A DNA stretch of 64,000 bases, from positions 1,922,001-1,986,000 of the forward strand of contig NZ_CP182947.1 of NCBI RefSeq assembly GCF_048320135.1, read 5' to 3'. Made by a program: the position numbers and the translations under genes. The DNA is from Ideonella_A sakaiensis_A (GTDB taxonomy: Bacteria > Pseudomonadota > Gammaproteobacteria > Burkholderiales > Burkholderiaceae_C). Below the pieces are notes generated by a model that was not told the origin of the DNA, ran no database searches, and worked only from the letters and a program-made list of their open reading frames with translations. Shown in pieces: positions 23,553 to 35,405 of this stretch (the stretch's first letter is position 1; the number at the start of each line of letters is the position of its first letter).

Positions 23553-26168
23553 ATGAGCCAGAACGGGGAAGGCGGGCGCGGCCAGGCGACGCCGCACGGT
23601 CCGCTGCTGTCGACCACACACATCGTGATGGGCCGGCGCCGGCCGGCGGGGCGCATCGCCACGCTGCTGGCGCTGATCGGGCTCGCGTGGTCGGTGTTCC
23701 AGCTGTGGGTCGCATCTCCGCTGCCCGAAATGCTCGGTCTGTTCATGACCGAGGCAAGGCTGCGCTCGCTGCACCTGGCGTTCGCGGTGCTGCTCGCCTT
23801 TCTGGCCCATCCGGCACGCTTGCGCGGGCCGGTTGAAAAGATCCCGCACCACGACCTGCTGCTGGCGCTGCTGGCGGCCGGCAGCGCCGGCTATCTGGCG
23901 CTGTTCTATGTTTCGGTCAGTGCCCACACCGGCGCACCGACGCTGCTCGAGGTCAGCGTCGCCAGTCTCGGCCTGGTGTTGCTGCTCGAGGCGACCCGGC
24001 GGGTGCTCGGTCCGGCGATGGTTGCGCTGGCGCTGCTGCTGCTCGGCTATATCTTTTTTGGTCCGCACATGCCGGAACTGATCGCCCACAAGGGCGCGTC
24101 GATCACGAAGGCGATGAACCACCTGTGGTTGAGCACTGAGGGCGTATTCGGCATTGCGCTGGGCATCTCGGCCGGATTGATCTTCCTGTTCGTGCTGTTC
24201 GGCGCGCTGCTCGAGACCGCCGGCGCGGGCAGCTATTTCATCCGCAGCGCGGTCGCATTGATCGGCCACCGCCGCGGTGGGCCGGCGAAGGCGGCGGTGC
24301 TCGCATCGGCGGCGACCGGGCTGATTTCCGGCTCGTCGATCACCAATGTCGTGACGACCGGGCCACTGACGATTCCGCTGATCAAGCGGGTCGGTTATCC
24401 GCCCGAGAAGGCGGCGGCGATCGAGGCGACCGCATCGGTCAACGGACAGATGATGCCGCCGGTGATGGGCGCTGCCGCCTTCCTGATGGTCGAATATGTC
24501 GGCGTACCCTACATCCAGGTGCTCAAGCATGCGCTGATCTCGGCGCTGGTCTCCTACCTCGGGCTGCTCTACATCGTGCACCTGGAGGCGGTGAAGGCCG
24601 ATCTGCATGGCCTGCCGCGGCGCAATCCGCCGCGCTGGCAGCAGGCCATCGGCAATGCCGCATTCGCCGGCGTCGTCGTCGCATCGGTCGTTGCGCTGGT
24701 CGCCTTCGTCGGTGCGGTGCTGCACATGCTGATGCCGCGGCTGTCCTTTGTCGTCGTCGCTGCGCTGCTGCTGATTGCCTACCTGGTGCTGCTGCGCATC
24801 AGCGCGCCGCATGCGGCAGAGATCGGCGCAGCGGCCGACAAACCCTTGACCAGCCTGCCGCCAGCCGGGCCGACATTGCGCAGCGGCCTGCACTTCCTGC
24901 TGCCGGTTGGTGCCCTGGTGTGGAACCTGGTGATCGAGCAGATGGCGCCGACCCGCGCCGCCTTCTGGGCGATCGTGCTGCTCGCGATCATCGTATTGAC
25001 GCAGCGCCCGCTGCTGTTGTGGTTTCGCGGCGAGCCGGGCATCGCCGCCGCGGCACGGCGCGGCGCGCAGGACCTGCTCGACGGGCTGACCGCCGGTGCA
25101 CGCAACATGGTGACGGTCGCGATTGCGACCGCAACCGCCGGCATCATCGTCGGCACCGTCACGCTGACCGGCATCGGGCTGGTGATGACCGACCTGGTGA
25201 CCGCGCTGTCGGGCGGCAACATCGTACTGATGCTGGCGCTGGTCGCGATGATCTGCCTGGTGCTCGGCATGGGCCTGCCGACAACCGCCAACTACATTGT
25301 CGTCTCGACGCTGATGGCGCCGGTGATCGTCACGATCGGTGCGCAAAACGGCCTGCCGGTGCCATTGATCGCGGCGCACCTGTTCGTCTTCTACTTCGGT
25401 CTGATGTCCGACATCACGCCACCGGTCGGGCTGGCGTCATACGCAGCAGCCAGCATTGCGCTGGCCAATCCGATCCGAAGCTGCATCGTCGCATTCCGCT
25501 ATTCGATGCGAATGGCGCTGCTGCCGTTCATGTTCGTCTTCAATCCGCAGCTGCTGCTGATCGGCGTCAGCGGCTTTGCGCAGACGCTGCTTACGCTGGC
25601 CAGCGCGACGCTTGCGGGATTTGCCTTCATCTCGGTCAACCAGGCCTGGCTGATCGTGCGCAGCACCACCGTCGAACGGCTGGTGATGCTGCTGGCGGTG
25701 TTGATGCTGTTCCATCCGGGCCTGTTCATGGACAGGCTGGTCACGCCCTACCGGCAACTGCGCGGCGCTGCCGCGGAAACCGCGATCGCCAATGCGCCGC
25801 GGCAGGCGCAGATGCGCATCTTCTTCAGCGGCACCAGCATCGAAGGCGATGTGTTCGAGCGCGTCGTGCTGCTGCCGCTCGGCGAGCGAGCCGCCGATGC
25901 GCGGCGCCGCCTCGCGGCTGCCGGCGTCGAGAGCCGACGCAGCGCCGAGGGTTTCAGCGTCGTCGGTGTCGGCTTCGGCAGCACCGCGGCACGGCTCGGC
26001 ATCGCGCCCGGCCAGCTCATCACCGCAGTCGAGGTCGACGAACAACGTGTCGCCCGGCAGTGGATGTTCGTGCCGGCACTCGCGTTGCTTGCATGGGTCG
26101 TGCGGCGGCAGCGACAGAGGAGCCGCACGGCGCATCCCGCCGTCACCGGGCAGGATGCGCCGACCTGA
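23553..26168 (+). CDS. Fused TRAP transporter permease with C-terminal DUF3394 region
   Basis: An 871-aa protein in which the 4-helix small and 12-helix large TRAP subunits are fused, as in TAXI-type TRAP systems. The large-subunit signature region is clear: SGSSITNVVTTGPLTIPLIK, then EATASVNGQMMPPVMGAAAF, and LGMGLPTTANYIVV in the second half. After the last helices, residues ~740-850 form a soluble PDZ-like tail (GVGFGSTAARLGIAPGQLIT) typical of DUF3394. No TAXI-family receptor gene is adjacent, so the partner must lie elsewhere. The ATG at 23553 is 158 bp after the hydrolase gene. Confidence 0.92.
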   Translation: MSQNGEGGRGQATPHGPLLSTTHIVMGRRRPAGRIATLLALIGLAWSVFQLWVASPLPEMLGLFMTEARLRSLHLAFAVLLAFLAHPARLRGPVEKIPHHDLLLALLAAGSAGYLALFYVSVSAHTGAPTLLEVSVASLGLVLLLEATRRVLGPAMVALALLLLGYIFFGPHMPELIAHKGASITKAMNHLWLSTEGVFGIALGISAGLIFLFVLFGALLETAGAGSYFIRSAVALIGHRRGGPAKAAVLASAATGLISGSSITNVVTTGPLTIPLIKRVGYPPEKAAAIEATASVNGQMMPPVMGAAAFLMVEYVGVPYIQVLKHALISALVSYLGLLYIVHLEAVKADLHGLPRRNPPRWQQAIGNAAFAGVVVASVVALVAFVGAVLHMLMPRLSFVVVAALLLIAYLVLLRISAPHAAEIGAAADKPLTSLPPAGPTLRSGLHFLLPVGALVWNLVIEQMAPTRAAFWAIVLLAIIVLTQRPLLLWFRGEPGIAAAARRGAQDLLDGLTAGARNMVTVAIATATAGIIVGTVTLTGIGLVMTDLVTALSGGNIVLMLALVAMICLVLGMGLPTTANYIVVSTLMAPVIVTIGAQNGLPVPLIAAHLFVFYFGLMSDITPPVGLASYAAASIALANPIRSCIVAFRYSMRMALLPFMFVFNPQLLLIGVSGFAQTLLTLASATLAGFAFISVNQAWLIVRSTTVERLVMLLAVLMLFHPGLFMDRLVTPYRQLRGAAAETAIANAPRQAQMRIFFSGTSIEGDVFERVVLLPLGERAADARRRLAAAGVESRRSAEGFSVVGVGFGSTAARLGIAPGQLITAVEVDEQRVARQWMFVPALALLAWVVRRQRQRSRTAHPAVTGQDAPT

Positions 26169-26181
26169 CGCAGGCGACCGC

Positions 26182-28428
<2,247 letters not shown>

Positions 28429-28580
28429 CTAGCTTGACGCCAAGTGGCGAATGCCGCAAATCTGGAATCTTCATGCCGATCATTGGCGCTGCCTATCCAC
28501 CCCGCACCGCGGGCAGGGCCTTGCTTCCCGCTCGGAACTTCGACCGACGGGAGGATTTTTTCCGCATGCGGCTCGGCCAG

Positions 28581-29705
28581 TCAGAGCGGCCGGTCCGGCG
28601 TCGTCTGCACCTCGGCCGGCGGGAAATCCTCGAGCGGGCCGAGCGCCTTGCGGTCGCGGTGGAACAGCGGCTGGCTCGCCATCTGCGCGGCGAGCAGCCG
28701 CGCCAGCGACATCAGCGAATCCTCGTGCGTGCGTTCCCAGCCGTGCGACGCGTCGCAGGCAAAACACAGCAGCGCGGTGCGGATGTCGTTGCCGGCTTCC
28801 AGCGCCGATGCGGCGTCGCTGCGGTAGTAGCGGTAGACGTCGCGCGCATGTTCGATGTTGTGCTCGCGGCAGAGGTCGAGCAGATGCCGCGTCAGGTGCC
28901 AGTCGAACGGCCCGGCGCTGTCCATCATCGCGACGGTGACGCCGAAGTCGCTCGAATTCTGGCCCTCGGCATTGGTCGCGTTGTCGACCGAAATCATCTC
29001 GGCGACATCGTTGCCGTGCAGGATGTGCGACGCGCCGACACCAACCTCTTCGGAGATCGTGAACAGCAGCAGCACATCGAGCGGCAGCTTCGTGCCCTTG
29101 CGCTTGATCGATTCGGCAGCGGCGAGCAGCGATGCGACGCCTGCCTTGTCGTCGAGGTAACGCGAGGTGATGTAGCCGTTCGGCCCGAATTCAGTGCCGG
29201 GGTCGACGGCGATGGTGTCGCCGACACGCACGCCGAGCCGCATCAGGTCCGCCACGCTCGCGCAGCGTTCGTCGAGCCGCAGCTCGACCTGCTTCCAGTC
29301 GACCGGCTGGGTATCGATCTCCTTGTTGAAGGTATGGCCCGACGCCTTCAGTGGCAGGCCGGTGCCGCGGTAGTTGCCGTTGTCGCTGTAGACGGTCATC
29401 CGCGCGCCTTCGGCAAACCGGCTCGACCAGAAGCCGATCGGCACGATCTCGAGCCGGCCATTCGGCTTCAGCGCCTTGACCATCGCGCCGAGCGTATCGA
29501 TGTGCGCGGCAATCGCGCGTTTCGGGCTGTCGGCTTCACCCGGCAGCGAGGCACGGATCGCGCCGCGCCGGGTCAGCTTGTACTCGATGCCGATCTCGTC
29601 GAGGATCTCGCAGACCAGCCGCACGACGGCGTCGGTCATGCCCGACGGGCTCGGTGTCTCGAGCAGGCGTTTCAGCGTCTTCAGCAGAAATTCCTTGTCG
29701 ATCAT
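28581..29705 (-). CDS. M42-family peptidase of the NAGGN osmoprotectant system
   Basis: A 374-aa cocatalytic-zinc aminopeptidase-like protein. Metal-binding signatures are AAHIDTLGAMV (His), RYLDDKAGVAS (Asp) and TISEEVGVGASHIL (Glu pair). It matches the peptidase that accompanies the N-acetylglutaminylglutamine amide genes in many proteobacteria and probably turns over or trims the dipeptide; the exact reaction is not established to my knowledge. Its ATG overlaps the synthetase stop by 4 bp (ATGA). Last gene of the operon. Confidence 0.9.
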   Translation of the reverse strand: MIDKEFLLKTLKRLLETPSPSGMTDAVVRLVCEILDEIGIEYKLTRRGAIRASLPGEADSPKRAIAAHIDTLGAMVKALKPNGRLEIVPIGFWSSRFAEGARMTVYSDNGNYRGTGLPLKASGHTFNKEIDTQPVDWKQVELRLDERCASVADLMRLGVRVGDTIAVDPGTEFGPNGYITSRYLDDKAGVASLLAAAESIKRKGTKLPLDVLLLFTISEEVGVGASHILHGNDVAEMISVDNATNAEGQNSSDFGVTVAMMDSAGPFDWHLTRHLLDLCREHNIEHARDVYRYYRSDAASALEAGNDIRTALLCFACDASHGWERTHEDSLMSLARLLAAQMASQPLFHRDRKALGPLEDFPPAEVQTTPDRPL

Positions 29706-31456
29706 CCTTTCCTTTCTTTCGAGTTGGCTGCGCGGCAGGTCTGTGGGAACAGCAGATCGACGAATCGTTCCACCGTCGGCTGCGGCTGGTGATTGGCCAG
29801 GCCCGGCCGTTCATTGGCCTCGATCACCGCATAGTCGGCGCCGTCGACCGCAGGCACCATCAGGTCGAGGCCGACGACGGGCATGTCGAGCAGCCGGGAG
29901 GCCTTTTCGGCAATGCTGCGCAGGTGCGGATGCAGTTCGGCGGTGACGTCGTGGATCGTGCCGCCGGTGTGCAGGTTCGCGGTCTTGCGCACCGTCAGCG
30001 TCTTGCCTTCGGGCAGCACGCTGTCGTAGTCGAAACCGGCCGCATCGATGCAGCGGGCGGTCTCGTCGTCGATCGGGATCGTGCTTTCGCCATGGGTCGC
30101 CGCGGCGCGGCGCCGGCTCTGCCGTTCGATCAGCGTCTTCAGAGCGGTCTTGCCGTCGCCGACGACCTGCGCCGGCCGGCGGGTTGCCGCGGCAACGACC
30201 TCATGGTCGATCACGACGATGCGCAGATCCTCGCCGGCGGCGAGTTCCTCGATGATGACGTCGTCGCAATACCGCTTCGCGACCTCGATCGCTGCGCGCA
30301 CCGCTTCCTCGCCGCGCACGTCGACGGTGATGCCATGGCCCTGCTCGCCACGCGCCGGCTTCACGACGACCCGCGGATGCCGCTCGAGAAAGCTGCGCAG
30401 CGCCTCGTCGTCGCCGACGGTCATCTGCTCCGGCGTGTGCACACCGCCGGCCTCGAGCACGCGGCGCGTCACGCGCTTGTCGTCGCAGCGGCTCATCGCG
30501 ACCGCCGTCGTCAGCTCGGACAGCGATTCACGGCAGATGATCTGGCGGCCGCCGAACGACAGCCGGAAATAGCCGTATTCGGCATCGATCACTTCGGCGA
30601 GGATGCCGCGGCGGCGCGCCTCGTCGACGATGATCTGCGCATAGACATTGAGTTTTTCTTCCAGGCTCGGGCCGACATACAGCTTCTCGTTGATCGGATT
30701 GCGGTTTTTCACGCAATACACCGGCACCCGCTCGAAACCCATCTTCTGGTACAGATTGATCGCCTCGACGTTGTCGTGCATCACCGACAGGTCGAGGTAG
30801 CGGCGGCCGCGGTCGCGGAAACGTTTGGCCAGCTCGGTCGCCAGCGCATAACCGATGCCATGACGCAGGCATTGCGCATCGACCGCAAGCGACCACAGGC
30901 TGCTGCCGCCTTCGGCATCGCCGCAGGCCTTGACATGGTCGACACCGGTGACGACGCCGACGACGTTGTCGCTTTCAGCCTCCTGCGCGACCAGCAGCAC
31001 CAGCCGCTCGTCGCTCGCGCCGCGCTCGAGAAAACCGGGCGCGACCGGCACCATGTTGCGCGACTGCAGGATGCGGTTGATCGCCTCCTCGTCGTCGGGC
31101 TGCGCGGTGCGGACGAACCAGTCGATGTGCTGCTGGTCGGCCAAGGTCGCACGCTGCAGCGGCAGCCGGAAGGTATGCGACGGGTCGAGGAACAGCCGCT
31201 GCGGCGAGCGGGCGACGATCACATGCGGGTCGCGCACATAGATCGCGACATCGCGCTGCTGCTCCGACTCGTCCTCCAGCGCCTTCACCAGTTGCTCCGG
31301 ATTCGTGAAGGTCTGGCCGAGCAGCAGCCGGCCCCAGCCGCAGTCGACGATCACCGGGCCGGCGCCGGCTTCGTGCGCCTGCCAGTGGCGCAAGGTCGGC
31401 ATCAATCGGGGATCGAGCGGATTCTGGTCGGCGCTGGAATCGGATTGGTCGGCCAT
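29702..31456 (-). CDS. ngg: N-acetylglutaminylglutamine synthetase (GNAT + ATP-grasp)
   Basis: A two-domain enzyme of 584 aa that makes the dipeptide N-acetylglutaminylglutamine. The acetyltransferase part spans roughly residues 95-260 (WSLAVDAQCLRHGIGYALAT, with the acetyl-CoA loop RHGIGYA). The cyanophycin-synthetase-like ATP-grasp part follows, with VVVKPARGEQGHGITVDV and VIEANERPGL near the C-terminus. The ATG at 31456 has GAGGA 8 nt upstream; an ATG at 31477 would overlap asnO. The product is amidated by the upstream-encoded AsnO to give NAGGN, an osmolyte known from Pseudomonas and Sinorhizobium. Confidence 0.9.
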   Translation of the reverse strand: MADQSDSSADQNPLDPRLMPTLRHWQAHEAGAGPVIVDCGWGRLLLGQTFTNPEQLVKALEDESEQQRDVAIYVRDPHVIVARSPQRLFLDPSHTFRLPLQRATLADQQHIDWFVRTAQPDDEEAINRILQSRNMVPVAPGFLERGASDERLVLLVAQEAESDNVVGVVTGVDHVKACGDAEGGSSLWSLAVDAQCLRHGIGYALATELAKRFRDRGRRYLDLSVMHDNVEAINLYQKMGFERVPVYCVKNRNPINEKLYVGPSLEEKLNVYAQIIVDEARRRGILAEVIDAEYGYFRLSFGGRQIICRESLSELTTAVAMSRCDDKRVTRRVLEAGGVHTPEQMTVGDDEALRSFLERHPRVVVKPARGEQGHGITVDVRGEEAVRAAIEVAKRYCDDVIIEELAAGEDLRIVVIDHEVVAAATRRPAQVVGDGKTALKTLIERQSRRRAAATHGESTIPIDDETARCIDAAGFDYDSVLPEGKTLTVRKTANLHTGGTIHDVTAELHPHLRSIAEKASRLLDMPVVGLDLMVPAVDGADYAVIEANERPGLANHQPQPTVERFVDLLFPQTCRAANSKERKG

Positions 31457-31466
31457 CAAAACGTCC

Positions 31467-33245
31467 TCAAATTCCATGCCGCTGCAACCACAGTTCGAGC
31501 AAGGCAACCTGCCACAGCTTCGATCCACGCAGCGGCGTCAGGTGTTCGGCCGGCTCGGCGAGCAGGCGGTCGACTTCGGCGCGGTTGAAGATGCCGCGTT
31601 CGCGTGCGGCCTGGTTGCCCATCGTCTGGCGGATCATCTCGAGCACCGGCCCGTCGATGTACTTCAGGATCGGCACCGGGAAATAGCCTTTCGGCCGATC
31701 GACCACCTCGCGCGGCAGCAGGCGGCGCGCGATCCGCTTCAGCACGCCCTTGCCCTCCTCGGCCAGCTTGTCGTCGGCCGGCAGCCGGCCGGCGAGTTCG
31801 ACCAGCTCGTGGTCGAGAAACGGCACCCGCGCCTCGAGCCCCCAGGCCATCGTCATGCTGTCGACGCGCTTGACCGGGTCGTCGACCAGCATCACCGTGG
31901 TGTCGATGTGCAGCGCCTTCTCGACCGGCGAGCTGCGCGCCAGGCCGTCGAAGTGGCGTTGCAGCAGCTCCTGGCTGGCGTCGCCGGACAACATGCCCGG
32001 CGCCAGCATCTGCGCCATCTCGTCGGGCGTGCGGTCGAAAAACGCCGCGCGGTAGGCAGCGACCGCATCGGCCGGATTCGCCTGCGCGAGTTTCGGATAC
32101 CAGTGGTAGCCGGCAAACACCTCGTCGGCGCCCTGCCCACTCTGCACGACCTTGGTCTTTTTCGCGACCTCGCGCGACAGCAGGTAGAACGCGACGTTGT
32201 CGTAGCTGACCATCGGCTCGTGCATCGCCGCGATCGTGCCGGGCAGCGCATCCATCAACTCGGCGGTCGGGATGTGGATCTGGTGGTGGTCGGTGTCGTA
32301 GCGTTTTGCGACCAGATCGGAATAGCGGAATTCGTCACCGGCCTCGCCGCCGGCCGCATCGAAGCCGATCGAAAACGTCTGCAGGTGCTGCTGGCCGGCC
32401 TCGGCAAGCAGCCCGACGATCAGGCTCGAGTCGACGCCGCCGGACAGCAGCACGCCGACCGGCACGTCGGCAACCATGCGCCGCTCGACGGCGACACGCA
32501 GCGCCTGCTCGACCATCGCCTCGCGCTCGGCTGCCGGCAGTTTCACGAGTTCGGCATCGGCGGCGACATCGAGCGTCCACCAGGTGCGGCTGGTCTGCTC
32601 GCCATCGGCGTCGATGTGGACGATCGTCGCCGGCGCCAGCTTGCGCACGCCGCGCAGGATGGTCCGCGGCGGCGGCACGACGGCGTGCCACGACATGTAG
32701 TGGTTCAGTGCATCGACGTCGATCGACGTATCGATGTCACCACCGGCCAGCAGGGCCGGCAGCGTCGACGCGAAGCGCAACCCGCCGGCCACCGGCGCGG
32801 TATACAGCGGCTTGATGCCGAAGCGGTCGCGCACCATCGTCACCCGGCCGCTGTCGCGCTCATGGATCACGAACGCGAACATGCCGTGGAAACGCTGCAT
32901 GCAGTCGTCGCCCCAGGCGTGAAAGGCTTTCAGCACGACTTCGGTATCGCCGGTCGACGCGAAGCGGTAGCCGAGGCCCTCGAGTTCGCTGCGCAGCTGC
33001 TTGTAGTTGTAGATGCAGCCGTTGAAGACGATCGTCATGCCGAGGTCGCGGTCGACCATCGGCTGCTCGGCATGGTTGCTCAGGTCGATGATCTTCAGCC
33101 GGCGATGCCCGACCGCATAACGGCCCTGGTGGAACAGGCCTTGCGCATCCGGCCCGCGGGGCGCGATCACCTCCGACATCCGCTGCACGGCGCCGACATC
33201 GGCGCTGCGCTGATCGAATCGTATTTCTCCTGCAAATCCGCACAT
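31467..33245 (-). CDS. asnO: N-acetylglutaminylglutamine amidotransferase (asparagine-synthetase-like)
   Basis: A 592-aa class II glutamine amidotransferase. The start at 33245 places Cys2 (MCGFAGEIRF) as nucleophile after Met removal. The glutaminase domain runs to about residue 200 (FNGCIYNYKQLR, STGDTEVVL). The synthetase domain has the pyrophosphate loop SGGVDSS at 268-274. Followed 10 bp later by ngg and then the M42 peptidase, it forms the classic NAGGN trio, which separates it from asparagine synthetase AsnB. The 271 bp upstream are shared with a divergent gene; osmotic induction would be expected but no specific site is visible. Confidence 0.92.
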   Translation of the reverse strand: MCGFAGEIRFDQRSADVGAVQRMSEVIAPRGPDAQGLFHQGRYAVGHRRLKIIDLSNHAEQPMVDRDLGMTIVFNGCIYNYKQLRSELEGLGYRFASTGDTEVVLKAFHAWGDDCMQRFHGMFAFVIHERDSGRVTMVRDRFGIKPLYTAPVAGGLRFASTLPALLAGGDIDTSIDVDALNHYMSWHAVVPPPRTILRGVRKLAPATIVHIDADGEQTSRTWWTLDVAADAELVKLPAAEREAMVEQALRVAVERRMVADVPVGVLLSGGVDSSLIVGLLAEAGQQHLQTFSIGFDAAGGEAGDEFRYSDLVAKRYDTDHHQIHIPTAELMDALPGTIAAMHEPMVSYDNVAFYLLSREVAKKTKVVQSGQGADEVFAGYHWYPKLAQANPADAVAAYRAAFFDRTPDEMAQMLAPGMLSGDASQELLQRHFDGLARSSPVEKALHIDTTVMLVDDPVKRVDSMTMAWGLEARVPFLDHELVELAGRLPADDKLAEEGKGVLKRIARRLLPREVVDRPKGYFPVPILKYIDGPVLEMIRQTMGNQAARERGIFNRAEVDRLLAEPAEHLTPLRGSKLWQVALLELWLQRHGI

Positions 33246-33516
33246 CGTTCGCGGCTGCCTTTCTGCTCGCAGAGCATGGCGGCGGCGGCAAATCGCGGCA
33301 TCGCGCACGGGAGAAGGCGCCGCCGATTGATCGACGGTGCGGCAGCATCGCGCTGCCGAAGGGATCCCGTAATTGTATAGCCTCAAATATTGTCGGCCAG
33401 CTGCCCGCTGGCCGCGCCGGCCTGTCGGACAACGCCGACTCGCCCCTCCAGCAGATACAGTGCTGCCGGCGTCCGACATGCGCCGACGCCCTCCCCTTCT
33501 GCTGCCCGCGACCACC

Positions 33517-34176
33517 ATGGACTACGCCACCCTGATCCGTTTTGCCGAACTCGCCGGCGTCTGCGTCTTCTCGATCACCGGCGCGCTGGCTGCGCAAGGC
33601 AAGCGCATGGACATCCTCGGCGTCGTCGTGCTGGCGATCGTCACCGCACTCGGCGGCGGCACGATCCGCGACATCACGCTGAATGCACACCCGATCGGCT
33701 GGGTCGTCGACAACGTCTATTTATGGACCGCGATCATCTCGGCGGTCACCGCCTTCATCGCCTGCCGCCACGTGGCCTACCCGCGGCGCACGATGCTGGT
33801 GCTCGATGCGGCCGGCCTCGCGCTGTTCGCGATCCTCGGCGCCGAGAAGGCGCAGGCAATCGGCGCCAGCCCCGGCATCGTCGTGATGATGGCCTGCATC
33901 ACCGGCTGCGCCGGCGGCATGATCCGCGACCTGCTGACGCGCGAGATCCCGATGATCCTGCACCGCGACGGCGAGTTGTATGCCACCTGCGCGCTGGTCG
34001 GTGCGGTGTTCTACGTCGTCTTCTTCGGGCTGATCGACGAGCGCCTGCTGGCGGCCGCGTCGATGCTGATCATCTTCATCTGCCGGCTTGCCGCGATCTT
34101 CGGCAAGCTGCACCTGCCTGAATTCGTCGTCGCCGGCCACCGGCTGGAGTCGGCCGACGAAGCCCGCGATCGATGA
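33517..34176 (+). CDS. Trimeric intracellular cation channel (TRIC/UPF0126) family protein
   Basis: A 219-aa inner-membrane protein with about seven helices arranged as two repeats. Each repeat carries the glycine-rich half-helix: ALGGGTIRDITL near residue 47 and CAGGMIRDLLTRE near 133. Prokaryotic TRIC channels conduct monovalent cations such as K+. The start at 33517 (MDYATLIRFAELAGVCVFSI) fits the family. Its location opposite the osmoprotectant operon is suggestive, but no shared control element is visible. Confidence 0.9.
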   Translation: MDYATLIRFAELAGVCVFSITGALAAQGKRMDILGVVVLAIVTALGGGTIRDITLNAHPIGWVVDNVYLWTAIISAVTAFIACRHVAYPRRTMLVLDAAGLALFAILGAEKAQAIGASPGIVVMMACITGCAGGMIRDLLTREIPMILHRDGELYATCALVGAVFYVVFFGLIDERLLAAASMLIIFICRLAAIFGKLHLPEFVVAGHRLESADEARDR

Positions 34177-34320
34177 CGACACGCATGCCGGCCTCGCTCG
34201 ACCATCTTCCGCGGAACCAATGATCGGCGGCCTGTTCTCACCACCGGGAGGGATCGTGTCGAATCCAGCACAGCAAGCCATCGGCCGCAACAGCGGCTGT
34301 CCACATGACAGGCCGGTCGG

Positions 34321-35400
34321 ATGATGATCCTGCGCTGGCTGGCTCCGCTGTGTGCAGGTCTGGTGATCATCTGGACTCTGCTGCCCTTGCTGCGCAGCGA
34401 TGCCTGGTATGTGCGGATCTTCGAATTTCCGCGCGTGCAGATCGCGATCATCGGTGCGGTCACGCTGTTCTGCTACCTCGCCTTTCTCGGTCTGCGTGGT
34501 CCGCTCGACTGGTTGCTGGTCGCCGGGCTGGCCGCCAGCATGGTGTTCCAGCTGATCCGCATCGCGCCGTATACGCCGCTGTATCAGAAACAGGTGCACA
34601 CCGCCGGCGGGCCCGCCGACGACGAGACGCTGCACCTGATGGTATCGAACGTGCTGACGACCAATCGCAATGCCGACGCGCTGCTGAAACTGGTCCGCGA
34701 GCGCAAGCCCGACCTGCTGCTGACGGTCGAGACCGACCGCTGGTGGGAGGAGCGTCTCGACACGCTGGCAGCCGACTACCCGTTTTCGGTCAAGCATCCG
34801 CTCGACAACCTGTACGGCATGCACCTGTATTCGCGGCTGGAGCTGATCGACCCGGAGCTGCATTTTCTGGTCGAGGACGACAAGCCGTCGATCCAGACCC
34901 AGGTGCGGCTGCGCTCAGGCCGGGTCATCGATCTGCATTGCCTGCATCCGGCGCCGCCGAGCCCGACCGAAAATCCGACCTCCGCCGAACGCGATGGCGA
35001 ATTGCTGGTGGTCGCCGAGTCGATCGACAAGCCGGCCCGCTCGGTGATCGTGATGGGCGACCTGAACGACGTCGCCTGGTCGGAGACGACCCGCCATTTC
35101 CAGAATATCAGCGGCCTGCTCGACCCACGGATCGGCCGCGGCACCTTCAATACCTTCAATGCGCGTTATCCGTTCGCGCGCTGGCCGCTCGACCATGTGT
35201 TCTGTTCACCGGACTTCAAGCTGGTCGAGATCGCCCGGCTGCCCGATATCGGTTCCGACCACTTCCCGATCGCGGCGGTGCTGCACCTCGATCCCGCCGC
35301 TGTGCGCGAACACGAGAAGCTGAAGCCCGATGCCGAAGACCGCGAGGTCGCCGAGGAAAAGATCGAGAAGGTCGATGCCGATCGGGAGGCCTTGTCGTAG
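34321..35400 (+). CDS. Membrane-anchored endonuclease/exonuclease/phosphatase family protein
   Basis: A 359-aa protein. Three hydrophobic segments occupy the first ~85 residues, then a DNase I/EEP-fold domain faces the periplasm: VSNVLTTNRNADALLKLVRE, ETDRWWEE (metal-binding Glu), VIVMGDLNDVAWSE (GDLND) and DIGSDHFPI (SDH catalytic His). Such proteins act as phosphodiesterases or phosphatases on lipids or nucleic acids. A charged Glu/Lys tail ends the protein. It is 5 bp upstream of the TonB receptor, so the two are one transcript. Confidence 0.88.
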   Translation: MMILRWLAPLCAGLVIIWTLLPLLRSDAWYVRIFEFPRVQIAIIGAVTLFCYLAFLGLRGPLDWLLVAGLAASMVFQLIRIAPYTPLYQKQVHTAGGPADDETLHLMVSNVLTTNRNADALLKLVRERKPDLLLTVETDRWWEERLDTLAADYPFSVKHPLDNLYGMHLYSRLELIDPELHFLVEDDKPSIQTQVRLRSGRVIDLHCLHPAPPSPTENPTSAERDGELLVVAESIDKPARSVIVMGDLNDVAWSETTRHFQNISGLLDPRIGRGTFNTFNARYPFARWPLDHVFCSPDFKLVEIARLPDIGSDHFPIAAVLHLDPAAVREHEKLKPDAEDREVAEEKIEKVDADREALS

Positions 35401-35405
35401 TTCGT

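Noticed and set aside
23274..25379. 701-codon minus-strand frame rich in Gln, Arg and His
   Set aside because: It is antisense to the fused TRAP permease; composition is that of a reverse-strand artefact.
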